Positions 40,198-49,285 of a stretch of 64,000 nucleotides of DNA are shown here, in pieces. Both the position numbers and the translations under genes were made by a program. The stretch comes from Enterobacter chengduensis (GTDB taxonomy: Bacteria > Pseudomonadota > Gammaproteobacteria > Enterobacterales > Enterobacteriaceae). The notes beneath the pieces were generated by a model. The model did no database searches. It worked only from the letters and a program-made list of their open reading frames with translations, and was not told the DNA's origin. The stretch lies in contig NZ_CP043318.1 of assembly GCF_001984825.2 (NCBI RefSeq), positions 2,542,001-2,606,000 on the forward strand, given 5' to 3'. The number at the start of each line of letters is the position of its first letter. The first letter of the stretch is position 1.

Positions 40198-42666
40198 TTA
40201 TTCGCAGGTAAGCAGAACCAGTACAGATCCCTTTTCTGACGTTAAATCCAGCGTCTTTTGCAGCATGCGGCTTTCGCCGCTGAACAGATCCCGATAGCGT
40301 TTTCCGGCCAGTTCGTCGGGTAACGCGACCGTGGTATTGACCCACAGCTGATGATTGTCGGTAACGTCAAAAACCAGACGCGGCACGGCAACGATCAGCG
40401 CCTCGTCGTCCTTAACGCGCGCATAGACAATCAGATTCTCCTCGCGATCGCCGGTGACCTTAAGCGGCAGCCAGTCGCCGTAGCGGAACAGCGCGTCGTA
40501 GTGCGGCCGAAGCCGCAGGAGCGTGGCGGTAACGAACTGTTTAACGCTTCCGTCTCGCCAGCAGGCCGGGCTGTCAAACACCCCGGCATCCGCCGCGCTG
40601 AGGTTTTGTACCAGCACGTCGAAGTCCGGCTCGCGTCGGTTGTCCGGGTCGACCAGGCTGAAGTTAAGCGCCTCGCTGCCTTGGTAGATATCCGGCACGC
40701 CGGGGGCCGTCAGCTTGATCGTCGTCTGGCTCAGGCTGTTCATCAGCCCGGCGCGAATGAAGGGCTGCATCGCCTCGCTGAAGTCGTGCAGGAACAGGCT
40801 ATTGTCGGGCGAAAGCAGGTGCCGCGCGTAGCTCAGCACCACGCTCTCATAGCTCTCGTTGCTGTCGATCCAGTCGGTGCGCTGTTTCGCCTCGCGCAGG
40901 GCTTTTTCGAGAAAGCCGATAAAACGCTCGGCAAGCGATTTCAGCCCGTCGGCGTCGTCCGGCGACAGCGTGGCGGGCCAGACGCCCGCCAGCGCCTGAT
41001 AGATCATCCAGGTATCGGCGGCGTTCGGCGCGGTACCGTCATTGAGAAAACGCACCTGGGTCTGGTTCATCTGCCGCCAGCGGGCAAGATTTTCGCCCCA
41101 CCGTTCCGGGGCTTCCGTCAGGGCGTAGAGGCGCGCCCGGGCGTCTTCCCCGCGCTTGGTATCGTGCGTGGAGGTGCCCAGCAGCGCATCGGGCTGACGG
41201 GCCAGACGAATGCGCATCTCCTGATGAAAGCGGGATAATGAAAACGCGCGCGGGGTCGGGTCGGCGCCCACTTCATTGAGCGCCAGCTCGAGGTTGTGGC
41301 GAAAGAACAGCGTGTCTTCAACGGACTTCGCCATCAGCGGCCCGGTCAGCTGCTGGAAGCGGGTTCTGAACAGCGCGGCGGACTCGCGGCACGCTTCCGG
41401 CAGGTCGCCGGTAAGAATGCGCACGATCAGGCTCAGCGCCGCTTCGGAGGTCTCCACGCCGGCGACCACGCGGTTAAGCAGCGCCACGTCCGGCGGGGTT
41501 AATCCCTCCCGGGTGCCGTAGGTGCGGTACACCGGAAAGGCGATAAGCAGCTCGCGCAGCGCGTGGCGGATATCGTCGCGCGGCAGCGCAACCTCATTGC
41601 GGCGGGCCAGATCGTCGGCAAGGTTCAGCAGCGTGGTGAACTCGCCTTCAAAGTTGCGATCGACCATCAGGCCTTTGGCATCGCGCAGTTCGGCGAGGCG
41701 ATCGACCGTGACGCCCAGCGTCTCGTCGTGGACGGCCTCCAGGCGCGGCAGGTTCGCGTCGTCGACCAGCACTTCCGCAAGCGAGGCGATAAACTCGTAG
41801 CCGGTGGTCCCGGAAATCGGCCACCCGGCGGGGAGCTGTTCCCCTTTGGCGAGGATCTTCTCAACCGTAATGTAGCAGTCGGGTCCGGCGGCCTGCCGCA
41901 GGCGCTGCAGATAACCCAGCGGATCCGCCAGGCCGTCTACATGGTCGATGCGCAGGCCGTCCACCGCGCCCGCGTGGACCAGCTCAAGGATCAGCCGGTG
42001 CGTATCGTCAAAAACCGCGTCATCTTCTACCCGAACGCCGACCAGCCCGGTGATCTCAAAGAAACGCCGCCACGAGAGCTGTTTCGGCGCCTCCCGCCAG
42101 GACATCAGCCGCCAGCTTTGCGCCTCGTGCAGCTCGGCAATGCTTTTATCCTCGCTGTACGTCCCGGGGTTGAGCGGATACTCGGCATCATAGTAAACCA
42201 GCGCGGTCTTTTTCGTGACAGTGTCACGTTTTAGCGTAATGGCTCCCTTCTCCAGCTCCGCCTCAAAGGTGTCGCCGAGGAACGGCAGCGTCAGCGGGCG
42301 CGACCCGTCGATGTCGAAATAGCGAAAATAGCGGCTCTGCTGTCCGTACTCAATTACGTCCCGCCACCAGGGGTTTTCCAGCGAGGTGGACATATGGTTC
42401 GGGACGATGTCCAGAATGAGCCCCATACCGGCCTGCTTAAGCGCCGTGGCCATGCGGTCGAAACCCTCTCGTCCGCCGATAGCGGGGTCGATTTCATTCG
42501 GGTTGGTCACGTCATAGCCGTGAGTGGAACCCGCCGTGGCGGTAAACACGGGCGACGCGTAGAGATGACTGATACCGAGATCCTTCAGATACGGCACCAG
42601 CGCCGCAGCGCGGTCAAAGGTCATGCCGTTACGGAACTGAATACGGTACGTGGCGGAAGGGATCAT
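40198..42666 (-). CDS. treY: Maltooligosyltrehalose synthase
   Basis: Converts the reducing-end glucose bond of maltodextrins from alpha-1,4 to alpha,alpha-1,1, the first step of the TreYZ trehalose route. The 822-residue GH13 protein begins with the family pattern IPSATYRIQFRNGMTFDRAA. The nucleophile Asp lies in VDGLRIDHVDGLADP and the acid/base Glu in YITVEKIL. The C-terminal lid reads MNSLSQTTIKLTAPGVPDIYQG. It overlaps treZ by 4 bp. Its product goes to TreZ. Confidence 0.95.
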   Translation of the reverse strand: MIPSATYRIQFRNGMTFDRAAALVPYLKDLGISHLYASPVFTATAGSTHGYDVTNPNEIDPAIGGREGFDRMATALKQAGMGLILDIVPNHMSTSLENPWWRDVIEYGQQSRYFRYFDIDGSRPLTLPFLGDTFEAELEKGAITLKRDTVTKKTALVYYDAEYPLNPGTYSEDKSIAELHEAQSWRLMSWREAPKQLSWRRFFEITGLVGVRVEDDAVFDDTHRLILELVHAGAVDGLRIDHVDGLADPLGYLQRLRQAAGPDCYITVEKILAKGEQLPAGWPISGTTGYEFIASLAEVLVDDANLPRLEAVHDETLGVTVDRLAELRDAKGLMVDRNFEGEFTTLLNLADDLARRNEVALPRDDIRHALRELLIAFPVYRTYGTREGLTPPDVALLNRVVAGVETSEAALSLIVRILTGDLPEACRESAALFRTRFQQLTGPLMAKSVEDTLFFRHNLELALNEVGADPTPRAFSLSRFHQEMRIRLARQPDALLGTSTHDTKRGEDARARLYALTEAPERWGENLARWRQMNQTQVRFLNDGTAPNAADTWMIYQALAGVWPATLSPDDADGLKSLAERFIGFLEKALREAKQRTDWIDSNESYESVVLSYARHLLSPDNSLFLHDFSEAMQPFIRAGLMNSLSQTTIKLTAPGVPDIYQGSEALNFSLVDPDNRREPDFDVLVQNLSAADAGVFDSPACWRDGSVKQFVTATLLRLRPHYDALFRYGDWLPLKVTGDREENLIVYARVKDDEALIVAVPRLVFDVTDNHQLWVNTTVALPDELAGKRYRDLFSGESRMLQKTLDLTSEKGSVLVLLTCE

Positions 42667-44450
42667 AACGATGCTTCTCCATCAGCAAAGCGAACGACAA
42701 TACCGTTCGGAGGTAAAACGTCAGTGACCTCATGCGAGGCGAAACGCGTCTCCCCCGGAAGAGCGGGCAGCGCGACGGGCTTGATGCCGATATTGAGCGC
42801 CAGAGAGAGCGTCCCCGACGGGAAGCGCCAGCTCACCGCCACCATGCCGGGCGCGGTCTGGATCACCTTGCCCTCCACGTGGCCGCCAGGATGGAGAAGC
42901 GGCACGATATAGCGATGGCGCAGGGTCAGCAGGTGGCGCGTGAAGCGCAGCCACGTTTTTCCCTCGTCGGTGGCAATTTTATTCCAGTCAATCTTTGAGC
43001 GGATAAACGTGTTCACGTCGTTCGGATCCGGGACGGTTTCATCGTGTCCGGCGTGGCCGGTAAACTCCTTCGCGCGCCCTTCCCGCACCGCCCTGGCCAG
43101 ATCGCCGTGAAAGTCGGTGAAGAACAGAAACGGGTGCGTTTCACCGTACTCCTCGCCCATAAACAGCAGCGGGATATGGGGGGAAAGCAGCAGCGCGGCC
43201 AGCAGCACCCGCGTCCTGTCGGCACCCGCGAGGGTGATAAGCCGCTCGCCCTGGGCGCGATTGCCGGTCTGATCGTGGTTTTGGATAAAATCGACGAAGA
43301 ACTGGGGCGGCTGCGTGCGGCACGCCACCCCGCGGGATTCGCCGGTTTGCAAAGAGACCTCACCCTGGTAGACAAACCCTTCCGCCAGCGCCCGGGCGAA
43401 CTTTTTCTCCGGCTCGAAGGCAAAATCCTGGTAGTAAGCGTGCGTCTCGCCGGTGGCGAACACGTGCGCGGCGTTGTGAAAGTCATCGTTCCACTCGCCC
43501 GTAAACAGCGGCGCGTTGCCATGCGCATCGCGCGGATGCAGAAAAATCACGTTGCGGCTGTCTTCCGTGGTCAGGTGAACGTGTCGGTGAGGAATAGCCT
43601 CGCGGATGCGGGTGGCAATCTCTTCGAGAATATGCGTCTCCGAGCCGTCTTTAATCTGGTCGATGGCATCAAAGCGCAGGCCGTCCAGGCGGTATTCCGT
43701 CAGCCAGTAGAGCGGCGCGTCGGTGATGTACTGCCTCACCGGCTCGCGCTCGTAGGCAATGCCGTTGCCCCACGGCGTCATCCGCTCCGCGTCGAAAAAC
43801 GCGGGCGACAGCAGCGGCAGATAGTTTCCTTCCGGCCCAAAGTGGTTGAGCACGATATCCAGCACCACGGAAAGCCCCAGCCCGTGCGCGGCGTCGATAA
43901 ACGCGTGGAAATCCTCCGGCGTGCCGTAGGCAGCGTGCGGAGCATACAGCAGCACGCCGTCGTAGCCCCAGCCGCGGGAACCGCCAAACTGGGAGACGGG
44001 CATGACCTCGATCTGGGTAATGCCCAGTTCTGCCAGATAAGGCAGTTTTTCTATGGCCGCCCGGAAGGTGCCCTCCGGAGTAAAGGTGCCGATATGCAGC
44101 TCGTAAATGACCGTCTCTTCCCAGGGGCGCCCCGCCCAGTCCCGGTTGACCGGCGGGTAACGGCGGGGATCGATCACGATAGAGGGGCCGTTAACGTCCC
44201 CCTTTTGCGCGCGCGATGCCGGGTCGGGTATCGCCATGCCGTCCTTCAGGACCAGCTGATACTCTGTGCCGTGCGTAACGCCGGATACGTCTGCCTGAAA
44301 CCAGCCGTTGCCCGCTGCCGTCATCGGCACGTCGGCGCTGTCCATACGTAGCGTAAGTTCTTCCTGTCCTTCTGCCCAGACGCGAAAACGTACAACGTCA
44401 TCGGAAATAAACTCAGCACCCCACCGCTTTTGAAATGTCCTGAATTCCAT
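42663..44450 (-). CDS. treZ: Maltooligosyltrehalose trehalohydrolase
   Basis: Releases trehalose from maltooligosyltrehalose. 595 residues with an N-terminal CBM48-like domain (~1-95) and a GH13 barrel: EEVMP-like QIEVMPVSQFGGSRGWGYDG, nucleophile Asp in LDGLRFDAIDQIKD, and acid/base Glu in HLTTEDSRN. It is the first gene of treZYX. GAGGA precedes the ATG. Upstream, on this strand, CTAAGCTT (44501-44494) resembles an RpoS-type -10 element with one mismatch, which would suit an osmoprotectant operon; weak evidence. Confidence 0.95.
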   Translation of the reverse strand: MEFRTFQKRWGAEFISDDVVRFRVWAEGQEELTLRMDSADVPMTAAGNGWFQADVSGVTHGTEYQLVLKDGMAIPDPASRAQKGDVNGPSIVIDPRRYPPVNRDWAGRPWEETVIYELHIGTFTPEGTFRAAIEKLPYLAELGITQIEVMPVSQFGGSRGWGYDGVLLYAPHAAYGTPEDFHAFIDAAHGLGLSVVLDIVLNHFGPEGNYLPLLSPAFFDAERMTPWGNGIAYEREPVRQYITDAPLYWLTEYRLDGLRFDAIDQIKDGSETHILEEIATRIREAIPHRHVHLTTEDSRNVIFLHPRDAHGNAPLFTGEWNDDFHNAAHVFATGETHAYYQDFAFEPEKKFARALAEGFVYQGEVSLQTGESRGVACRTQPPQFFVDFIQNHDQTGNRAQGERLITLAGADRTRVLLAALLLSPHIPLLFMGEEYGETHPFLFFTDFHGDLARAVREGRAKEFTGHAGHDETVPDPNDVNTFIRSKIDWNKIATDEGKTWLRFTRHLLTLRHRYIVPLLHPGGHVEGKVIQTAPGMVAVSWRFPSGTLSLALNIGIKPVALPALPGETRFASHEVTDVLPPNGIVVRFADGEASL

Positions 44451-44582
44451 TCATTGTCCTCGAATGACCCACGTTTTACGCGGAACGAAGTACAAGCTTA
44501 GTTCAGGATTAAAAGTGTGTTAGCCCGGCGAACTTAACCGCTTCGTCTATTCTTTATGAAATAACTCACTACAGGGAAATAT

Positions 44583-45110
44583 ATGCAGATTCGAAAAGGA
44601 TTAAATACCGACCTCGCACGTCTTGAATGCTGTGACTTTTCTTTCACCGTTAACCACATTGCGCGAGAGCCCTTTATCCACTGTGATTTGCATATCGAAT
44701 CCGTCGCCGAACCCTGGATAAAAATCTACGAGCTTGACATTCAAACCCTTGAAAATCACTGCGTTAATCCGGACGCCATATTTCTTGTCGCCGAAACGGA
44801 TGACGGTGAAATAGCGGGATTTATTACCGCCTCGATCGGCTGGAATAAATTTATCTCGGTCGATTATATTGCCGTGGAGCGCACGAAGCGCAGAACCGGC
44901 GCCGCGCAAAAACTGATGGCCGCCGCGCACGTGTGGGCCAGAAGCGTAAACGCGCCGGGACTGCGGCTGGAAACCCAAAATGTGAACGTCCCGGCCTGTC
45001 TGTTTTACCGTCGCTACGGTTTCACCCTGGGCGGCTACGACCGTTATCTGTACAACGCCCTGCCGGAAAAAGACGAAGTCGCCCTGTTCTGGTATTACAT
45101 GCTGGTGTAG
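44583..45110 (+). CDS. Streptothricin-acetyltransferase-like GNAT
   Basis: A 175-residue GNAT. The C-terminal segment LRLETQNVNVPACLFYRRYGFTLGG is nearly the signature of Sat/SatA streptothricin acetyltransferases, and the final ALFWYYMLV also fits. The acetyl-CoA loop is ERTKRRTGAAQKLM. The family acetylates the beta-lysine amine of streptothricin; whether this chromosomal homologue does so or serves a housekeeping role is open. It is a single gene, divergent from treZ, with no mobile-element marks beside it. Confidence 0.8.
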   Translation: MQIRKGLNTDLARLECCDFSFTVNHIAREPFIHCDLHIESVAEPWIKIYELDIQTLENHCVNPDAIFLVAETDDGEIAGFITASIGWNKFISVDYIAVERTKRRTGAAQKLMAAAHVWARSVNAPGLRLETQNVNVPACLFYRRYGFTLGGYDRYLYNALPEKDEVALFWYYMLV

Positions 45111-45187
45111 CGACGCGGCCTTCATATTTCTGTCACTGAACTTCATTACGCTTTCGGGATTTTAACCACGGTGTTGAGGAAAGAAGT

Positions 45188-45946
45188 GTGAATTCAATGG
45201 CTAAGGCATTACTGCTGGCATTACCGGTTTTGAGTGCAGCGGCAGCGGCGACGGCCGCCGAGAGCGGCCTGTGTGAACCTAAAGCGTACGAAATGGCGCT
45301 GCGCTATCAGCAGAAATCGGCGGAAATCATGGCGCTTCAGCTGCAGACGTATCGGTTTGCCACCGAGCGTTTCAACGAGAAGTTAAAGGATCTGAAAACG
45401 CCTGAAAATTACGCCGTCGTGATGGACCTGGATGAGACGGTGCTGGATAACACCCCGCTGCTGGTGCGCGACGTGGAGCAGTGTCACGACTATACCAAAT
45501 GGGATACCTGGAGCGACTGGGAAAAACAGGGAAAACCCGGCCTCATCCCGGGCGCGAAGGCGTTTCTTGACCATGTGAATCAAAGCAAGGTCCGGATCTA
45601 CTATGTCTCGGATCGTATGCAGGAGAATAAAGCCGACACGCTGAAGACGCTAAACGCCCTCGGCCTGCCGCAGGTATCCGACGAGAGCGTGCTGCTGGAT
45701 ACGGTCAGCAAGGAAGAGCGTCGTCAGAGTATTCTCAAAAAGCAGCAGATCGTGATGCTATTTGGCGACAGCCTGCCGGATTTCGCCGTGCAGTTTAAAA
45801 ACAAAAAGCCGAGCGAGCAGCAGCGCGAGCTGGTTGAAGCCAGCGCGGAACACTTCGGCAACGACTGGATTGTGCTGCCTAACGCCGCGTATGGTGCCTG
45901 GTCTAAAGCCACGCTGGACGGCTGGAACGCACCGCTGAAAAAATAA
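45188..45946 (+). CDS. Class C acid phosphatase / lipoprotein e(P4)-like HAD phosphatase
   Basis: A periplasmic phosphomonoesterase of the DDDD/HAD group. The signal peptide runs to about residue 24 (ATAA-ESG). The HAD nucleophile motif is VMDLDETVLDN (Asp80 and Asp82), and the conserved Asp pair appears late in LFGDSLPDF. Relatives (Haemophilus e(P4)) release nucleosides from nucleotides such as NMN. Unlike e(P4) no lipobox Cys is present, so it should be soluble. The GTG start is preceded by GAGGAAAG; the ATG three codons on is too far from it. A terminator follows. Confidence 0.88.
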   Translation: MNSMAKALLLALPVLSAAAAATAAESGLCEPKAYEMALRYQQKSAEIMALQLQTYRFATERFNEKLKDLKTPENYAVVMDLDETVLDNTPLLVRDVEQCHDYTKWDTWSDWEKQGKPGLIPGAKAFLDHVNQSKVRIYYVSDRMQENKADTLKTLNALGLPQVSDESVLLDTVSKEERRQSILKKQQIVMLFGDSLPDFAVQFKNKKPSEQQRELVEASAEHFGNDWIVLPNAAYGAWSKATLDGWNAPLKK

Positions 45947-45956
45947 CGCCTTACGG

Positions 45957-45989
45957 GCCGGGCCAGGCTTCACCGCCGCCCGGCTTTTT
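45957..45989 (+). terminator. Terminator of the acid phosphatase gene
   Basis: Stem GCCGGGC / GCCCGGC with a 14-base loop and TTTTT tail, 10 bp after the stop codon. Confidence 0.82.
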
Positions 45990-46194
45990 CACATCGTCAT
46001 TGTTTCCTGACCTGCCGGTATTACAAGACTTTCTGATGCAGTTCATGATCTGCCTTTTTTACCCGGTAATTACTCAACGGGAGCAAAATGAAACATTTTA
46101 CAAAACGAGCGGGATGCTGAAGTTAAAGGTGAAAAAAGGATCTCAATAAGATCCTTTGAATTTATCAGGCTGCACCACACTAAGTGGTTAAATA

Positions 46195-46803
46195 TCAATT
46201 AATCGAACATCCTTGATTGTCCTCAAAAACTTTAGAAAATTGGGCATTTTTCAGAGTGTAGTAGGTCGTTTTACATGGATTAGTTATCGGGATACCATTT
46301 TCATCATGCTCAATTTTTTGTGGGATCGCTTGACCGGTTAATATCATTAGAAAACTCCCCTTCTTTGTATCGATCCTGAAATCTTCACCAACAGGGGTAC
46401 CATTATCAGCAACTTGCTGATAAACATTAGTTCCAGCAACTGCAGGAAGTTGTGAAACAACCTTTCCTGATAACTTATCTATAATCCAACCACACACACC
46501 ACCTTGATGATCGAGGCATTCATTTCCGCTGCTCTTATCATCAGTGTATATGCGATAATGCCCTCCGAAATTCACTGGTTCTTTTAATTCACTACTAGTT
46601 CTTTTCTTCCAGTGACTGGAGTATTTCGCTTGTTCACTAGAAAGATCTAACCTAGTGGCAAATGGGCCTTTGTTTATATCAGCCGGATAATCTTTAAATT
46701 CAGGTGTGCCTTTAACATGTAGCTCAACTGCATGAACATAGGGGAGCATAAGACATGAAACGCCACTAAGTAAGTAGGAGAAGATTCTGCTAGCTCGCGC
46801 CAT
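46195..46803 (-). CDS. Periplasmic protein, candidate immunity partner of the adjacent effector
   Basis: A 202-residue exported protein: signal peptide 1-25 (VHA-VEL), then a small domain with four cysteines (96, 104, 177, 199) able to form two disulfides and a NFGGHYRIYTDD ... GGVCGWIIDKLSGKV pattern. I do not know a named family. The gene is clearly AT-rich compared with its surroundings and overlaps the effector gene's 3' end by 14 bp on the same strand, the standard arrangement for a toxin and its immunity protein. Periplasmic location suits protection against a cell-wall hydrolase. Function is inferred from context. Confidence 0.65.
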   Translation of the reverse strand: MARASRIFSYLLSGVSCLMLPYVHAVELHVKGTPEFKDYPADINKGPFATRLDLSSEQAKYSSHWKKRTSSELKEPVNFGGHYRIYTDDKSSGNECLDHQGGVCGWIIDKLSGKVVSQLPAVAGTNVYQQVADNGTPVGEDFRIDTKKGSFLMILTGQAIPQKIEHDENGIPITNPCKTTYYTLKNAQFSKVFEDNQGCSIN

Positions 46804-49024
46804 TTTTCGACTCTCTCAATATATTAACCATTTGATTAGGTGACAGATGTGCATGATTAAGACCATCGCCAGAGTAATAAGAAACACCTTCTTCTTGTGC
46901 AATCCGCCCTTTACTAATAGTGTTCCCCTTGCGAACTCCACCGGAAGCAAACTCTTTAGCCCAGTCATATATTGCGTCTTCAACTCTCCCATTACCTTCC
47001 AGATAGGTAATAATCGCAGGCCGTTTAACCTTAATAAGGTATTCCTCAAAAATCCAATCCTGAGTGGCCTCGTCATATAAGGAATTAACATCAAGATTGA
47101 GCGCTCTTACCGCATCTATTAAAGTTCCCGGTATGATTTGAAAACGACCAGTAGCAAACATAATATTCGTATGCAATTGACTTTCCATAACTTGTTTAAT
47201 AGTCATAGATGTTAGGTTTGTATGATATTTTGCTACTGTTCGTTTAGGGTTCTGGTGAATTTGGTTGTACGCCGTGTAGTCATTTTTTGACTCAACGCTC
47301 CCCAGCAACTCAGCAAACGGACTGTGCGCCCATCCTTGTTTCTTTGTTTCACGCAGTGCATCCAGAAACACCAGTGGATGCATATGCCACTGATTTTCCT
47401 CCATGCCCGGCACTCGCTGCATCCAGCACAGGTCACCCAAAAATCTCTCACTGTATGCGTACCATTCCGGTTCCTCCTTCTTTTTCTGCGGCGTAAAGAA
47501 CGCTTTCCATACCGGTGACTCCGATGAGTAGCACCACTCACAAGGATGCTTCACGCACAGACGGTACAGGTGATCGCGCATTGCCGGATTCTGCACCGCC
47601 CGCCTGTACTGTTCCGGGTAATACCAGTCCTGTTTGGGATTATCGATCTTGTTCAGCAGCTGCCGGTAGTTGAAGGCAACAAGTTGATGACCGTACTTCC
47701 CGTCGTTGTCCGCCACGCTGAAAAAACGCTCAAAAATCGTCTTCACCAGCCCTTTCGGCTGCGTCTTCCCGTCGAGATGGTCAAAGCTCACCGGGCTGTC
47801 TTCTGTCGTCTCAAAACCCCGACCAACAAGGTCATACCGGGACAGCAGCTGCACATCCGACTCCGCCAGCAGCCCGCGCGACGCCCCGTCCGGCCAGTAG
47901 CGTTTTCCTTCTTTGTCCGTCACCGCCAGACCGGACAGCGCCATCACCGCTTCGGTCTGCGTGGTTATCAGGCCCTTCTGTATGTCCCCGATGTTGAATT
48001 GCAGGTACACCGGTATGTCCTTCGGATAACGGGCAAAGGCGGGCGTGTCGCGCCCCACGCCCTCCGGGTTACTCAGGAAACGCGGCAGGTCGTCCGTCGT
48101 CAGACATTCGATATGCACCTGATAGCGTTTTTCATGCCCGTCCTCCGTGGGCACCTGAAAATACCCCAGATGGCCCACCGGGTCCCCGGCCTTTATCAGG
48201 TAAGGGGTTGGGCACACCACCGTATCAAATTTCACGGTTTCGCGTGAAGGCGGCAGGAACGGGGACCACCACGCCGGGCGGGTGGCGCTGTCGCGGGCCG
48301 GAACCAGATTCCCCCTGTCACACACCGTCCACACCCTGTCACCGGCTTTCAGGCTCATGTTGCCCGTGACCGGCTCTTCCAGCGTGACGTGCGCATACTG
48401 CCGCCCGTTGGCCCCGGTCATTGTGTCGGTGCTGACCGCTTTATCCCATGTCACCCGCGTGCCGGACGGCAGCTCCACCGCCACCCACTGCCGGGATGTG
48501 TCCACATACGCATTCAGGTGCTGGCCTTCTGCCACTTTGAACGCCGTGCTGTCCGGCTCCGGGTAGGCCAGCCAGGGCGCAAGGTGCATATAGAGGGTGT
48601 AAAAGGTCAGCCCGCTCTCTGCCGTTTTCCCCGGCTGAACACGGTGTCGGACCAGCAAAAAGGAGCCTGAGTAGCGTAAATCCCCCCAGTACCACGGCAC
48701 GCTGAGGTAATCCCGGTTAATCCGGTACGCCACCACCTCGCCGTCTGCCATGCACCGCACGGCCTGCTCCCCCTTAAACGGCACCGGAAAATCCACCGCC
48801 TCATTCATCGCCTGACCGCTGAGGGCACACCACGGTGTGGTGGTGTCACTGATGTGAATACCGCCGTGCCACATGCCATTGCGACCGATAAGCCAGTGTC
48901 CTGCAGCCTCGCCCTCCAGATGCGCCAGCATTTCTTCGAGATTACTGAACTCCCCGCCCCGGTTATTTTTTGGCACCGGCCAGCGGATGGCCGGGAGATT
49001 CGGGCTGGTTTTCGGTAGTGACAT
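46790..49024 (-). CDS. Putative peptidoglycan-hydrolase effector (M23-like N-part, lysozyme/transglycosylase-like C-domain)
   Basis: A 744-residue protein with no signal peptide. The N-terminal ~310 residues look like a changed LytM/M23 fold: WHGGIHISD (H53; H57 where M23 has Asp), DGEVVAYR, TLYMHLAP (H147) and QVHIE (H304), the counterpart of HLHFE. The C-terminal ~169 residues (from 576) resemble phage-type lysozyme/transglycosylase domains: ESKNDYTAYN with a likely catalytic Glu578, then TSMTIKQVMESQ and FATGRFQIIPGTL. GC content falls at the start of this domain (~47300), as in modular toxins. No secretion genes lie nearby; delivery by a type VI system is my inference. Confidence 0.7.
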   Translation of the reverse strand: MSLPKTSPNLPAIRWPVPKNNRGGEFSNLEEMLAHLEGEAAGHWLIGRNGMWHGGIHISDTTTPWCALSGQAMNEAVDFPVPFKGEQAVRCMADGEVVAYRINRDYLSVPWYWGDLRYSGSFLLVRHRVQPGKTAESGLTFYTLYMHLAPWLAYPEPDSTAFKVAEGQHLNAYVDTSRQWVAVELPSGTRVTWDKAVSTDTMTGANGRQYAHVTLEEPVTGNMSLKAGDRVWTVCDRGNLVPARDSATRPAWWSPFLPPSRETVKFDTVVCPTPYLIKAGDPVGHLGYFQVPTEDGHEKRYQVHIECLTTDDLPRFLSNPEGVGRDTPAFARYPKDIPVYLQFNIGDIQKGLITTQTEAVMALSGLAVTDKEGKRYWPDGASRGLLAESDVQLLSRYDLVGRGFETTEDSPVSFDHLDGKTQPKGLVKTIFERFFSVADNDGKYGHQLVAFNYRQLLNKIDNPKQDWYYPEQYRRAVQNPAMRDHLYRLCVKHPCEWCYSSESPVWKAFFTPQKKKEEPEWYAYSERFLGDLCWMQRVPGMEENQWHMHPLVFLDALRETKKQGWAHSPFAELLGSVESKNDYTAYNQIHQNPKRTVAKYHTNLTSMTIKQVMESQLHTNIMFATGRFQIIPGTLIDAVRALNLDVNSLYDEATQDWIFEEYLIKVKRPAIITYLEGNGRVEDAIYDWAKEFASGGVRKGNTISKGRIAQEEGVSYYSGDGLNHAHLSPNQMVNILRESKNGAS

Positions 49025-49285
49025 ACAAAATCCCTTTAATTAATATGGTCAAATGCCAAGCCATCATACACCTGACTTTCCTTAACCAAAACTTCTCGTT
49101 TCTGATTGTCTGCACAGCAAATATATGCGGTATAGCTAGGGGGAGATTAGGCGCCGCTTCACCTTGACATGCCAGTAATAATATCTTCCATTTCTCATTC
49201 ACAGCTCTTACAGGTCCTATCATTTCTGGGCAGGTTTTTATACTTTTACGGAACAGTAAGATGAGCACGTTCAAAGGAGACTCGT

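Noticed and set aside
43044..44351. Long open frame antisense to treZ
   Set aside because: Same cause; treZ has full catalytic motifs, and the antisense product has none.
48963..49274. A 103-codon leftward frame upstream of the effector
   Set aside because: It overlaps the effector start in another frame, lacks a ribosome site and has no domain; I saw no chaperone or PAAR gene in it.
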